This document shows positions 1-8,796 of a DNA stretch of 64,000 nucleotides, in pieces (positions within the stretch are counted from its first letter, which is position 1; each line of letters starts with the position of its first letter). Position numbers and translations under genes: made by a program. Under the pieces are notes generated by a model. That model was not told the DNA's origin and searched no databases. It saw only the letters and a program-made list of their open reading frames with translations. This DNA is from Microbacterium sp. Root61 (GTDB lineage: Bacteria; Actinomycetota; Actinomycetes; Actinomycetales; Microbacteriaceae). The DNA lies in the NCBI RefSeq assembly GCF_001427525.1, contig NZ_LMGU01000001.1:2329405-2393404 (forward strand). The letters are read 5' to 3'.

Positions 1-1970
1 CCGACGGGAGCAGCCCCCAACGCCGACCACGTGCCATCGACCACCAGCGCCGGGTCAGAGGTCAACGCCCCGAACCCGAACGCCCCCGCATCGAACCCCG
101 ACCCCGCATACGCACCAGACTCGAAATCGGTGCTCACCGGAAGGGTCGCAGACGGACTCCACTTCTCGATGTCGAAGCCCGTCAACGATTCCATCGACGA
201 CAGTGACAGTTCTTGATCGTCCACATAACCGGGGGCCCAGTTCCAGACGAGTGTGTTCCCGTCGCGCTTCAAGGCCTCAACCGCAGCCCGCTCGTCGGCA
301 TCGAGGTCGATCGCGTCAGGGAAGATGTACACCCGGTAGTCGTCGGGGACCTTGCCGTCGACGAGGTCCTCGATGAGATAGCGGTCGAAAGCGGTGCCCA
401 GAGAAGCCAACTCCGCCATCCCCTGCGATGAGTTCTCGATGCGCCCCTCGTAGAACTTGGCGGTCGTGTCGGTCTCGGTGCCGAGCCGGAACTCGCCGTC
501 GAGATCCGAGATGACTGCGATCTCGGAGTTGCGGCAACGTGGGATCGTCATCGAGTAGTCGCCCCATTGCTTGAGCTCTGACCAGACCCCTGCGAACGCC
601 GGGTCGTCGTACCACTGACCGGACGAATGGTCCATGTACCAGAGGCCCGTCCCGTGCGTCACAGCCTGCCCGAACGCGCGACGCATCACCGAAGTCGACT
701 CCTCCATCGTGGAGGCGAGTGTGAACAGGGAGGGGTTCGCGAGATGAGTGCGCTCGTCCGCCTCACTCACGAACAGCTTCCCGTGCGCACCGACGGCCTC
801 GGGGAAGTTGCGCAGCGAGGCGTGCTGTCCGAGGTCACGGCGCACGTAGCTGTGCGGCGAGGTGACCATGTCGACGGTCTCGAGCCGGTGCATCTGGGAT
901 GCCGCTCGGTGATGCACGACCTGATTCTCCCAGCCGAGATCGGGGTGGTATCCGTACAACACGCTCGTAAGCAGGGCGTCATCGGATTCGTCCTTGACGA
1001 TCGACGTGAACCAGGAGATCGCCTCGACCACGGACTGGTGATAAGCCTCGTAGTAGTCCACGACCATCTGACCGGCGGTCGGATCGAGGAAGTACCCGTC
1101 TGCCGTGGCCAGTCGATCGGCCTCGTCGGGAACGACGATGCCCGCGAACGTGGCTGCGGAGTCTCCCCAGGCGGCGCGCAGTGCCGTCTCGGTCGGGTAT
1201 TTCTCGCGCGCATACTCCTCGAAGTACGCGCGCATCGGCTCGCTCGTGTCGGGGATGGCGTTCGCACCCCATGTGTGCCACTCGCCGTACATGCCTGCGG
1301 CCAGCGTGAATCCCATCAAGCTGTCCCCGTCGGGGCCGTCGAGAAGGTGTCGCACCGCGGCACGCAGCCGATCGCCGGCATCCGCGAGCCACAGCTCGGA
1401 GGCGAAGGACGCGTCCTCGCGGAAGTCGAACGACACCGGGGGCGGCGTGCGGAGGTAGCCCGTCGCCTCGGCCGGATGCGCATCGAGCCACCAATCCGGC
1501 GCCCACAGGTGCAGCCGCGGCAGCGCATACCCCTCGTCGACGCGAGATGTGAAGGTCGCCATGACGCGATCGAGGTCGCTGAAGTCCTGCTGCTGCGGCC
1601 CGGTCCATCCCAGATCGAGGAAGACTCCCTTGTCGATGAAAGAGTAGAACTTCACTCCCGCGGCTTCCATCGCCGCCCCGTCGGCCGCGGTGATCTCCTC
1701 CTGGAAAAGGAACATCGGAAACTCCGGCTCCCCGTCGACCGTGATCGTCTGGGCGCACTGGTGCTCGGCGATGTCGAAGACGGGACGCGCGCTCGACGAC
1801 GGCGCAGGCGACGGCGAGGTCGTCGGCGTTCCGGATGGGCTCTGCGAAGGTGTACCGGACGGCGACCCGGTCGGGAACTCGGGTACGCAGGCGGCGAGGC
1901 CGACGGTGAGGACCGCGACCACGGCCACACCCGTGGCACGGCGAACGAGGGATGCTGGTCGAGCGGACAT
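1..1970 (-). CDS. Secreted glycoside-hydrolase-like lipoprotein (GH42/clan-A-like), 3' end cut by window edge
   Basis: The reading frame stays open from the ATG at 1970 to the left edge (656 codons seen), so the C-terminus is missing. The N-terminus is a lipoprotein signal (RRATGVAVVAVLTVG, then LAAC), followed by a Ser/Pro/Thr-rich linker, so the protein should be anchored outside the membrane. The body looks like a beta/alpha-barrel glycosidase: GMYGEWHTWG carries a Glu fitting the acid/base and KLFVSEADER carries a Glu fitting the nucleophile. A later part (EDLVDGKVPDDYRVYIFPDA) resembles the glutaminase-like second domain of GH42 enzymes. It starts 2 nt after the MalG-type permease stop, so it is the last gene of the ABC operon and probably releases the imported sugar. 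The family call is inference from motifs; the substrate is unknown. Confidence 0.7.
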   Translation of the reverse strand, partial: MSARPASLVRRATGVAVVAVLTVGLAACVPEFPTGSPSGTPSQSPSGTPTTSPSPAPSSSARPVFDIAEHQCAQTITVDGEPEFPMFLFQEEITAADGAAMEAAGVKFYSFIDKGVFLDLGWTGPQQQDFSDLDRVMATFTSRVDEGYALPRLHLWAPDWWLDAHPAEATGYLRTPPPVSFDFREDASFASELWLADAGDRLRAAVRHLLDGPDGDSLMGFTLAAGMYGEWHTWGANAIPDTSEPMRAYFEEYAREKYPTETALRAAWGDSAATFAGIVVPDEADRLATADGYFLDPTAGQMVVDYYEAYHQSVVEAISWFTSIVKDESDDALLTSVLYGYHPDLGWENQVVHHRAASQMHRLETVDMVTSPHSYVRRDLGQHASLRNFPEAVGAHGKLFVSEADERTHLANPSLFTLASTMEESTSVMRRAFGQAVTHGTGLWYMDHSSGQWYDDPAFAGVWSELKQWGDYSMTIPRCRNSEIAVISDLDGEFRLGTETDTTAKFYEGRIENSSQGMAELASLGTAFDRYLIEDLVDGKVPDDYRVYIFPDAIDLDADERAAVEALKRDGNTLVWNWAPGYVDDQELSLSSMESLTGFDIEKWSPSATLPVSTDFESGAYAGSGFDAGAFGFGALTSDPALVVDGTWSALGAAPV

Positions 1971-1972
1971 CT

Positions 1973-2821
1973 CTAACCCTTCAGACCGGAGAATGCGACG
2001 CCTTCGATGACGCGACGCTGCATGAGGATGAAGAACACGAAGATCGGGAGCATCGCCATGAGCGAGGCCGCGAGCATAGAGGGATATTCGGACCCGTGCT
2101 CGCCCGTGAACGATGCAAGGCCCACTGACAAGGGCATCTGGCCCTGCGAGTTGATCACGACGAGCGGCCACAACAGGGCGGACCACGTCGCGATCACCGT
2201 GAGGATGGCCAGCGCACTGAGTCCTGGCTTGGCCAGAGGGAGCATAATCCGCCAGAAGATCTGGAACGGGTTGGCGCCGTCCAGGCGGGCCGCCTCCTCG
2301 AGCTCATCGGGGAGGCCCAGAAAGACCTGCCGCATCAAGAAGATGCCGAACGCGTTCACGATGCCCGGCACCACGACACCGGTGAGAGTGTCGACCCAGC
2401 CGAAGGCCTGGACGGTCTGATACTGCGGGATGAGCAGAAGGGTCCCCGGCACCATCAGCATCGACAGAACCAGTCCGAAGAGGAACCCGCGACCCCGGAA
2501 CCGCATTCGCGCGAACGCGTAGCCCCCGAGCGCCGAGAGCAGCACGGTCGCGATCGTGTTGGCCACTGTGATGATGACGCTGTTGAGCAGCTGACGCCCG
2601 AACGGTATCCGATCGAAGACGCCGAGGTAGTTGTCGAACGACCACGATGTCGGCCAGAGCGTCGGCGGCACCGACGTGATCTGAGTGTTCGTCATGAACG
2701 TGGCGAGCAGCTGGTAGACGAACGGAAAGACCATCACCAGCCCGCCGACGGCGAGGATGAGGTGGACGAGCGGCCTGCGCCACGCAAATGCCGGGCGCCC
2801 GACTTTCGACTGCTCAGGCAT
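1973..2821 (-). CDS. Carbohydrate ABC transporter permease, MalG type
   Basis: This 282-residue inner-membrane protein has six predicted membrane segments, starting with a segment at about residues 16-38. It carries the permease EAA loop (ELEEAARLDGANPFQIFWR, roughly residues 180-200) that docks on the ATPase. Size and motif fit the CUT1 family MalG subunit. The start at 2821 overlaps the end of the MalF-type gene by 8 bp, indicating translational coupling. The operon encodes no ATPase, so a shared MsiK-type ATPase elsewhere in the genome probably energises it, as is usual in actinobacteria. Its substrate is inferred from the neighbouring amino-sugar genes only. Confidence 0.9.
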   Translation of the reverse strand: MPEQSKVGRPAFAWRRPLVHLILAVGGLVMVFPFVYQLLATFMTNTQITSVPPTLWPTSWSFDNYLGVFDRIPFGRQLLNSVIITVANTIATVLLSALGGYAFARMRFRGRGFLFGLVLSMLMVPGTLLLIPQYQTVQAFGWVDTLTGVVVPGIVNAFGIFLMRQVFLGLPDELEEAARLDGANPFQIFWRIMLPLAKPGLSALAILTVIATWSALLWPLVVINSQGQMPLSVGLASFTGEHGSEYPSMLAASLMAMLPIFVFFILMQRRVIEGVAFSGLKG

Positions 2822-3782
2822 AGTGCACCCACTTCCGCTGCAGTCGGAATTGCACGGCGGTCAGCAGCGCGATCAACAGGATGATGACGACCCCGATCGC
2901 GGCGGCGTAACCCTTCTCGTTGCGGATGAAGCCCTCCGAGTAGAAGAAGTACACGAGCGTCTTGGCCTGCATGGCGTTCGGCCCGGTTCCCAGCATCACG
3001 AAGATCAGATCGAAGACCTGGATGCCGCCGATGAGCGTGAGCACCGAGATGAAGAACGTGGTGGGGGTGAGCAGCGGGAGAGTGATGGAGAAGAACTGAC
3101 GGATCGGCCCCGCACCGTCGATCTGTGCCGCTTCGTACAGGTCGCGAGGGATCCCATTGAGGGCCGCGCCGAAGATGATGAGGTTGAGCCCGAGCGCGAG
3201 CCAGATGCCGACGATGCCGATGGCGACGATCGAGACGCCCGGAGTGGAAAGCCAGTACGGTCCGTCGATGCCGACCACCGCGAGCGCTTGGTTGATGAGC
3301 CCGAAATCGCCGCTGTACAGCATCCTCCACACGATGGCCACGGCGACGGGCATCGTGATCACGGGGAGGAAGAACAGTGCCTGGTAGAGACGGCGGAAGG
3401 CAAGGCCCGGGGTGTTGATGAGCGTCGCGAGCGCGATGGCGATCGGAACGTTGAGGAACACGATGAGCGTGTAGAGCGCCGTGTTGCCGAGCGCATCGAG
3501 CAGGTCAGGGCGCGTGAAGAGACGGACGTAGTTGTCCAGGCCGGTCCACTCCGCGTCGCCCAGGAATCCCCAGGTGGTGAAGCTGTAGTAGACGGTGCGC
3601 GCGAGCGGCCAGAGGTAGAAGATGCACAGCGGCACCAGCAGCGGGAGGAGGAACAGCCATGGCCAGATACCGTCGTTGCGTACGCCCTTGCGCTTGCGGC
3701 GCGGGCGCTGACGGCCTGGACGCGGCGCCCCCGGCGCGACCGCAAGAGCGGTCGCACCGGGGGTTGCAGTCTGGATCGACAT
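2814..3782 (-). CDS. Carbohydrate ABC transporter permease, MalF type
   Basis: This 322-residue permease has a basic cytoplasmic N-terminus (RPGRQRPRRKRKG), a first membrane segment near residues 40-60 and the EAA loop RDLYEAAQIDGAGPIRQFF near residue 230. It pairs with the MalG-type subunit to form the channel of a CUT1 sugar importer. It begins 3 nt after the stop of the binding-protein gene and overlaps the next permease by 8 bp, so the three genes are one transcription unit. Nothing is truncated. The transported sugar cannot be read from the sequence. Confidence 0.9.
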   Translation of the reverse strand: MSIQTATPGATALAVAPGAPRPGRQRPRRKRKGVRNDGIWPWLFLLPLLVPLCIFYLWPLARTVYYSFTTWGFLGDAEWTGLDNYVRLFTRPDLLDALGNTALYTLIVFLNVPIAIALATLINTPGLAFRRLYQALFFLPVITMPVAVAIVWRMLYSGDFGLINQALAVVGIDGPYWLSTPGVSIVAIGIVGIWLALGLNLIIFGAALNGIPRDLYEAAQIDGAGPIRQFFSITLPLLTPTTFFISVLTLIGGIQVFDLIFVMLGTGPNAMQAKTLVYFFYSEGFIRNEKGYAAAIGVVIILLIALLTAVQFRLQRKWVHYA

Positions 3783-3785
3783 GCG

Positions 3786-5048
3786 TCAGCGGTTCTCCTC
3801 GGCAAGGACCGCATCCATGGCCTTGGCGAGTTCGCGCGCGGCATCCGCGACCGGCTTCTGACCTGTCCAGGCCGGGGTCAGGTACTCGACCTCGAGCTGG
3901 TTCCACGCTGCGGTGTTCAGCGACACCGGGTACGGAGCCGCCTCGGCCGACTGATCGATGAAGATCTGCAGGTCCCACTCCGGGAACGATTCGGTGAAGG
4001 TCGACGCTGCGGACAGCCGGGCCGGGATGCCCAGGCCGGCCTTGCCGAATGCTTCGGACGCCTCCTGCGATGTCAGGAACGACTGGAAGGCCTGTGCCTC
4101 GGCGAGGTGATCCGATCCGGCCGAAACCGCGTACGCACCGCCCTGGATCGTCGTGACGAGGTCGGAGGAGCCGTGTGGGAGGGGCGCGACCTCGATCGTG
4201 TCCGCGATCTCGGACTCACTCAGCGTGGTGGCGTTCCAGCCGCCCGACCACATCATGCCGAGCTTGCCCGACGTGAAGTACTGCGCGATCGGATTGTCGT
4301 TGACCTGCTCGACGCTGGGAGCGGCTCCCGACTGGATGAGATCCACCCACAGCTGCAGACCCTCGATGGTCGCGGGGTCGGCGTAGCCGGAAGTCTCACC
4401 GTCCTCCGAGATCACGTATCCCCCGGTCGCGAAGATCGTGTTGTAGTACGTCTCCTGACCCAGCGCCGGGCCGGAGGCGGCACCGAACACTCCGTCGCTG
4501 CCGAGCGCCGCGGTGATGGCGTTCGCCGTGGCCTCGAAGTCCTCCAGCGTCCACGATGCTTCGGGGTAGGCCACACCCGCCGCGTCGAAGATGGCCGTGT
4601 TGTACCAGACCGCCATGGTGTTGTAGCTCATCGGTGTGGCGAGGATCTTCTCTTCCAGCGTGTAGCTGTTGACGAGGGCCTCGGGGAACTCCGCGGGATC
4701 ATAGTCCGACGACACCTCGGCGAGAACGCCGTTGGTCGCGTACTGCGCGAAATTCGGCTCGTTGAGCCAGAACAGGTCGGGAAGCGTGTCGCTGGAAGCC
4801 TGCGTCTGCAACTTGGTCCAGTACTGGTCCCACGGCACCGCGGTGACTTCGACCGTGACGTTCGGATTCTGTTCGGTGAACTTCGCGGCGAGCTCCTCGT
4901 GGAGCTTTACCGCGTTCGCATCCCAGATCATGTATTCCAGGGTGACATCGCTGTCGGCCGCCGGGCTGTCGCTGCTGCAGCCCGCCAGAACGATGAGGGA
5001 GGCTGCGGCGAGTGCGCCGATCGGCATCCACCTGTGGTTGTTTAGCAC
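3786..5048 (-). CDS. Sugar-binding lipoprotein of CUT1 ABC importer
   Basis: I start this gene at GTG 5048, because GAGGAG lies 6 nt upstream. An in-frame ATG at 5078 would place that ribosome site inside the gene and spoil the signal peptide. The 420-residue product opens with a lipoprotein signal ending in LAGC and then an Asp/Ser-rich stretch. The rest is a typical extracellular solute-binding protein family 1 fold (YMIWDANAVKLHEELAAKF, then NVTVEVTAVPWDQYW). It is the first gene of the operon with both permeases and the glycosidase. A perfect inverted repeat sits in its upstream region at 5091-5115, so transcription is probably repressed without inducer. Confidence 0.9.
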   Translation of the reverse strand: MLNNHRWMPIGALAAASLIVLAGCSSDSPAADSDVTLEYMIWDANAVKLHEELAAKFTEQNPNVTVEVTAVPWDQYWTKLQTQASSDTLPDLFWLNEPNFAQYATNGVLAEVSSDYDPAEFPEALVNSYTLEEKILATPMSYNTMAVWYNTAIFDAAGVAYPEASWTLEDFEATANAITAALGSDGVFGAASGPALGQETYYNTIFATGGYVISEDGETSGYADPATIEGLQLWVDLIQSGAAPSVEQVNDNPIAQYFTSGKLGMMWSGGWNATTLSESEIADTIEVAPLPHGSSDLVTTIQGGAYAVSAGSDHLAEAQAFQSFLTSQEASEAFGKAGLGIPARLSAASTFTESFPEWDLQIFIDQSAEAAPYPVSLNTAAWNQLEVEYLTPAWTGQKPVADAARELAKAMDAVLAEENR

Positions 5049-5090
5049 TGTGTACTCCTCGGGTTCGGAAGGGAACACATTGACGATAAC

Positions 5091-5115
5091 TGATTGATAG
5101 GAGATATATCAATCA
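5091..5115. promoter_or_regulatory. Perfect inverted repeat in the ABC operon/DeoR divergent promoter (candidate operator)
   Basis: The arms TGATTGATA (5091-5099) and TATCAATCA (5107-5115) are perfect 9-bp complements around a 7-bp spacer. The repeat lies between the importer operon (starting at 5048, minus) and the DeoR-type regulator gene (starting at 5202, plus). A TATGAT hexamer at 5131-5136 could be the -10 of the regulator gene. The same heptamer, TCAATCA, recurs in the second divergent promoter at 9736-9742. The most likely ligand is the adjacent DeoR-family protein, but this is inference. Confidence 0.6.
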
Positions 5116-5201
5116 TTCTCGATCATTCCTTATGATTAAGTCTGTTGCGAGGTGAACGCCAGGACGGCGCTGTGAGTGCTCGCACGGTAAGAGGTGGCAA
5201 C

Positions 5202-5996
5202 GTGACACGCACGGACCGGCTGAGTTTGATTCTCGAGCTGCTCAGCGAACGAGGAAGTGTGAGCGTCGACGAACTGGTCGACGAACTGTCCGTCTCCCCT
5301 GCCACCGCGCGCCGAGACCTGGACACCCTGGCCGAGCAGCGCCTGATCAAGCGCACCCACGGTGGCGCACGCAGCCATTCGGAGTCGTTCGATCTCCCCC
5401 TGCGCTACAAATACGGACAGCACTCCGACGCCAAACGTCGGATCGCGTCCCTCGCGAGCACCCTCGTCTCGGAGGACTCGATCATCGGGCTGACGGGCGG
5501 AACCACACTCACATCGCTGGCCGAGGAACTCGCGTCGCGGGGCGAGTTCGACGGAGCCGCCGATGGCTCCACGCTCACCGTGGTGACGAACGCGATCAAC
5601 ATTGCGTCGCTCCTTGTTCTGCGACCACGCATCAAGGTCGTCGTCCCCGGAGGCGTGGTCCACTCGCGCTCGTTCGAGCTCACCGGACCGTTCGCAGAGC
5701 ACACGCTCGCGCTGATGTCTCTGGACGTCGCCTTCGTCGGGGTGAACGCCGTCCACCATCAGCTCGGGGCCATGGTCCACGACGACGAGGAGGCGCGCGT
5801 GAACCGGCTGATGGTCGAGCGTTCGAAGCGATCGTTCATCGTGGCCGATTCGAGCAAGATCGGGCGGCGGGCATTCGTCCGCATCGGCGAGCTCTCCGCG
5901 TTCGACGGTCTCATCACGGACGCCGCCATCACCTCCGCACAGCGCGAGGAACTCGAGGCGGCAGGCCTCACGGTGCTGGTGGCAGAAGCGGCGTGA
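5202..5996 (+). CDS. DeoR/GlpR-family transcriptional regulator of sugar metabolism
   Basis: This 264-residue protein has an N-terminal DeoR winged helix (VSVDELVDELSVSPATARRDL, about residues 20-40, then LIKRTHGGA). The C-terminal domain is the isomerase-like sensor that binds sugar phosphates (IGLTGGTTLTSLAEEL and VTNAINIASLL). I use GTG 5202, which has GAGGTGG upstream at 5191-5196; an ATG frame opening at 5145 adds an unlikely tail. It is divergent from the ABC operon and convergent with the aldolase gene, which it overlaps by 29 bp. Members of this family usually repress sugar genes and are released by a phosphorylated intermediate; here GalNAc-6-P or tagatose phosphate would be a reasonable guess. 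Confidence 0.88.
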   Translation: MTRTDRLSLILELLSERGSVSVDELVDELSVSPATARRDLDTLAEQRLIKRTHGGARSHSESFDLPLRYKYGQHSDAKRRIASLASTLVSEDSIIGLTGGTTLTSLAEELASRGEFDGAADGSTLTVVTNAINIASLLVLRPRIKVVVPGGVVHSRSFELTGPFAEHTLALMSLDVAFVGVNAVHHQLGAMVHDDEEARVNRLMVERSKRSFIVADSSKIGRRAFVRIGELSAFDGLITDAAITSAQREELEAAGLTVLVAEAA

Positions 5997-6858
5997 CTCC
6001 GCCGGCGGGAATCGCCTCGACGAGGTCTGCCGCGAATATCCGTTGCAGTCGTGCCGCCTCCACCGCCACAGCGTCGCGGGCCGGCCGGACGTACCGACGC
6101 GGATCGACATCCGACTCGTGCGCGTCGAGCCACTGCCTGATGGCATCGGTGTAGATGCCGTTGAGGTGGGTCGAGACGTTGACCTTTCGGATCCCTGCGT
6201 GGATCGCTCGGACGATCTCATCGTCGGCGACCCCCGAAGAGCCGTGCAGCACGAGCGGGATCGGAGCAGCCTCTGCCAGACGCGCGATCAGGTCGATGTC
6301 CAGACGCGCATCCCGGCTCGTCATCGCGTGACTCGAACCCACGGCGACCGCGAGGAAGTCCACGCCCGTCTCACCGACGAACAGCGTCGCCTCGTCGGGA
6401 TCGGTGCGCACTCCGGGCGCATGCGCGCCGTCCTTGCCGCCGATCTCCCCCAGCTCGGCCTCCACCGATGCCCCCGCTGCGTGGGCATGGGCGACGATCC
6501 GTCTGGTCGCGGCCATATTCTCGGCGAAGCCCAACAGCGATCCGTCGTACATCACGGACGAGAATCCCAGATCGATCGCGCGGGACGCGAGGCGCTCGTC
6601 TTCTGCGTGATCCAGGTGCACTGCGAGTTCGGCGGTCGCACCCTGCGCGAGATCGATCACCGCACGCGCGAGCGGGTCGAGCCCGCCGTGGAACCGCACG
6701 CAGTTCTCCGATATCTGGAGGATCATCGGCAACCCCGAATCGACCGCAGCCTGGACGAGGGCTTCCGCCGTCTCGAGCTGGATCACGTTGAAAGCCCCGA
6801 CCGCGCTGCGGCTGCGCACGGCTTCGTCGATGAGTGTGCGGGTGGCGACCAAGGTCAT
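5968..6858 (-). CDS. Class II tagatose/fructose-bisphosphate aldolase family
   Basis: This 296-residue enzyme has the class II aldolase pattern: VGAFNVIQLETAEAL near residue 19, the zinc-binding HLDH near residue 81, VEAELGEIGGKDG near residue 130, and the phosphate-binding LVLHGSSG. The family splits tagatose-1,6- or fructose-1,6-bisphosphate into glyceraldehyde-3-P and dihydroxyacetone-P in the cytosol. Its start overlaps the kinase gene by 4 bp (ATGA). It is the last gene of a SIS-ROK-PfkB-aldolase run. Context favours a tagatose-bisphosphate aldolase (AgaY/GatY-like) over a housekeeping FBP aldolase, but sequence alone does not settle which bisphosphate is used. Confidence 0.85.
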   Translation of the reverse strand: MTLVATRTLIDEAVRSRSAVGAFNVIQLETAEALVQAAVDSGLPMILQISENCVRFHGGLDPLARAVIDLAQGATAELAVHLDHAEDERLASRAIDLGFSSVMYDGSLLGFAENMAATRRIVAHAHAAGASVEAELGEIGGKDGAHAPGVRTDPDEATLFVGETGVDFLAVAVGSSHAMTSRDARLDIDLIARLAEAAPIPLVLHGSSGVADDEIVRAIHAGIRKVNVSTHLNGIYTDAIRQWLDAHESDVDPRRYVRPARDAVAVEAARLQRIFAADLVEAIPAGGVTPLLPPAP

Positions 6859-7784
6859 GCGATGCTCCGGACGTGGTGAAGGGTGATATCAGCGAGGATC
6901 GGGGCGAGGTCGCCACTCAGCGAACCCGCCTCGGGTGCAGAGACGGATGATGTCGACCAGGCGATGGCGCGGACCACGAGCGTCTCCGGATCCGTGATCC
7001 CCTGGGCCAGGTGTCCGGCGAGCGACGCAACGGCGGCATCTCCGGCACCTGTCGGGTTGCCCCTGACAAGGGGCCCGCGACCGCGCACCACGGAGTCGCG
7101 CTCAGATCCGACGAAGAGCATGCCCTCCTCCCCCAGTGAGACCAGGACGGCCCGCGCACCGCGATCGATCAAGGTCTTCGCGGCGGTCACGGGGTCGTTT
7201 TGACCCGTGGCTTCCTGGAGTTCACGCCTGTTCGGCTTGAGCAGGGTGGCACGGCAGTCGGCGGCGACCAGCAGATCCGGACCGGACAGGTCCGCGATCG
7301 CCGGCACCCCGGCTCCGACGGCAAGCCGGAAGAGCGTTCGCAGACGGTCGGGCACGAATTCCGGCGGTGTGCTCCCTGCGACCACGAGACACCGAGCCGC
7401 GCCGATCGATGCATCGGCTTCGGCGAGCACACCCTCCCAGACAGCATCCGACATGGCTTGTCCGACCTCGTTGAACAAGGTGACCCGACGCGCACCGGGG
7501 TCTTCCACGATGGCGAGACTCCGGCGCGTACGAACTCCGGGAGCCGGCACCAGCGCGTGCGGGACGCCCACCAGGTCGCGCGAGAAGAAGGCGAGATCGT
7601 CCTGCCCGACCGCGGTGATCGCGCGGGTGTCCTCGTGCATCTGCGAAAGCACGCGGGAGACGTTCAGGCCCTTGCCACCAGCGCGGCGCGTCGATGGCCT
7701 GACGCGGTTGGACTCTCCCCACGCCGCGTCCTCCACGCGGATCGTCACGTCGACGGCGGCGTTCGGGGTGACCGTGAGGATCAT
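6855..7784 (-). CDS. PfkB-family kinase (1-phosphofructokinase / tagatose-6-phosphate kinase type)
   Basis: The 309-residue protein begins with the LacC/FruK signature MILTVTPNAAVDVTI and has the substrate glycine motif RRAGGKGLNVSRVL near residue 35. It ends with the catalytic motif GNPTGAGDAAVASLAGHLA near residue 250, whose Asp is the base. Members phosphorylate fructose-1-P or tagatose-6-P with ATP. It lies 5 nt after the ROK kinase gene and overlaps the aldolase gene by 4 bp. With an upstream SIS isomerase and a downstream bisphosphate aldolase, tagatose-6-P is the more coherent substrate; this is inference. Confidence 0.87.
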   Translation of the reverse strand: MILTVTPNAAVDVTIRVEDAAWGESNRVRPSTRRAGGKGLNVSRVLSQMHEDTRAITAVGQDDLAFFSRDLVGVPHALVPAPGVRTRRSLAIVEDPGARRVTLFNEVGQAMSDAVWEGVLAEADASIGAARCLVVAGSTPPEFVPDRLRTLFRLAVGAGVPAIADLSGPDLLVAADCRATLLKPNRRELQEATGQNDPVTAAKTLIDRGARAVLVSLGEEGMLFVGSERDSVVRGRGPLVRGNPTGAGDAAVASLAGHLAQGITDPETLVVRAIAWSTSSVSAPEAGSLSGDLAPILADITLHHVRSIA

Positions 7785-7789
7785 GCCGC

Positions 7790-8761
7790 TCAGCCCGCGG
7801 CCGTCACGAGGTCGCGCGAACCCGGAGCGATGGCGTCCCTGGTGCTGAGCGCGGCACCGACGGCGCCGGCATCCGCCCCAAAGCGGGCCCGCACGAGACG
7901 CGGAACGGGCACGATACCCACCCTCTCCGCGAGCCGAGCCGTGAGTGGTTCGAGAAGGCGGTCCCCCGCCTGCGAGAGCCCACCGCCGATCACGATCACT
8001 TCGGGCGCGGCGACGGCCGTCACCGCGGCGAGCCCGGAGGCGAGGGCATCCAGAGCCTCACTCCACACCCCGTTCGCGACCGGGTCGCCCTGAAGCGCCA
8101 GCCGGATGACGTCCCGAGCGCCCGCGATCGGTTCCGCCCCGCCCAGGCGCGCGTACCGGCTCTCGATCGCCGCCGCAGACGCGATCGCTTCGAGACACCC
8201 GACGCCGCCGCACGAACACGGGACGTCTTCAGTGGACACGCGCATGTGCCCGATCTCGCCGGCGTAGCCGCGACCCCGCAGGGGACGGCCGTCCGACCAG
8301 ATCGCCGCGGAAACGCCCGTGCCGATAACGACGGTGATGACGTTCGCGAAGCCCGCCCCTGCACCGATTCGCGCTTCGGCAGCGCCGGCGGCCCGCACAT
8401 CGTGGACGAGCGACACCCGCGCGTCGATGCGATCCTCGAGCAGGCGGCGGAGCGGGGCATCGCGCCACCCGAGGTTCTCGGAGTGGAGACCGATCCCGGC
8501 ATCCTCGTCCACCAGTCCCGGAACCGCCGCTCCGAGGGCGGACACCTCGAGATGAGGATGATCGCGACGAGTCTGGTCGAAGAGCAACGCCACTGCGTCC
8601 ACGACGAGAGCCGCTGGATTCGCGCCACGGGGTGTGGGCACGCGCGTTGCCGCCCCGACTGAACCATCCGCCGCGACGAGTGAGTATTTGATCGTGGTGC
8701 CGCCGACGTCCACAGCAAGCGCGGCAGGCCCCGGACCGACGTGCGCAATGAACTCGTCCAC
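7790..8761 (-). CDS. ROK-family sugar kinase, candidate N-acetylgalactosamine kinase
   Basis: I start at GTG 8761, which has GAGGAGAGG just upstream. The product is then 323 residues and opens with the ATP-binding motif LAVDVGGTTIKYS near residue 15. Further ROK signatures are the catalytic LVHDVRAAGAAEA, GTGVSAAIW, the GEIGHM loop and the zinc motif CSCGGVGCLE. ROK enzymes phosphorylate hexoses or N-acetylhexosamines at C6 (or C1) in the cytosol. The genes around it (deacetylase, SIS isomerase, PfkB kinase, aldolase) suggest N-acetylgalactosamine or N-acetylglucosamine. No helix-turn-helix precedes the kinase domain, so it is not a ROK repressor. Confidence 0.87.
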   Translation of the reverse strand: MDEFIAHVGPGPAALAVDVGGTTIKYSLVAADGSVGAATRVPTPRGANPAALVVDAVALLFDQTRRDHPHLEVSALGAAVPGLVDEDAGIGLHSENLGWRDAPLRRLLEDRIDARVSLVHDVRAAGAAEARIGAGAGFANVITVVIGTGVSAAIWSDGRPLRGRGYAGEIGHMRVSTEDVPCSCGGVGCLEAIASAAAIESRYARLGGAEPIAGARDVIRLALQGDPVANGVWSEALDALASGLAAVTAVAAPEVIVIGGGLSQAGDRLLEPLTARLAERVGIVPVPRLVRARFGADAGAVGAALSTRDAIAPGSRDLVTAAG

Positions 8762-8796
8762 AGTCCTCTCCTCGACCCCTCCGTCGTGAAAGCTCG

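Noticed and set aside
2757..5045. Plus-strand open frame of 762 codons
   Set aside because: It is antisense to well-supported permease and binding-protein genes, has a low-complexity Arg/Asp/Glu composition and no ribosome site. Long antisense frames are expected in very high-GC DNA. The same applies to 15082-16623 minus and 31169-33691 plus.
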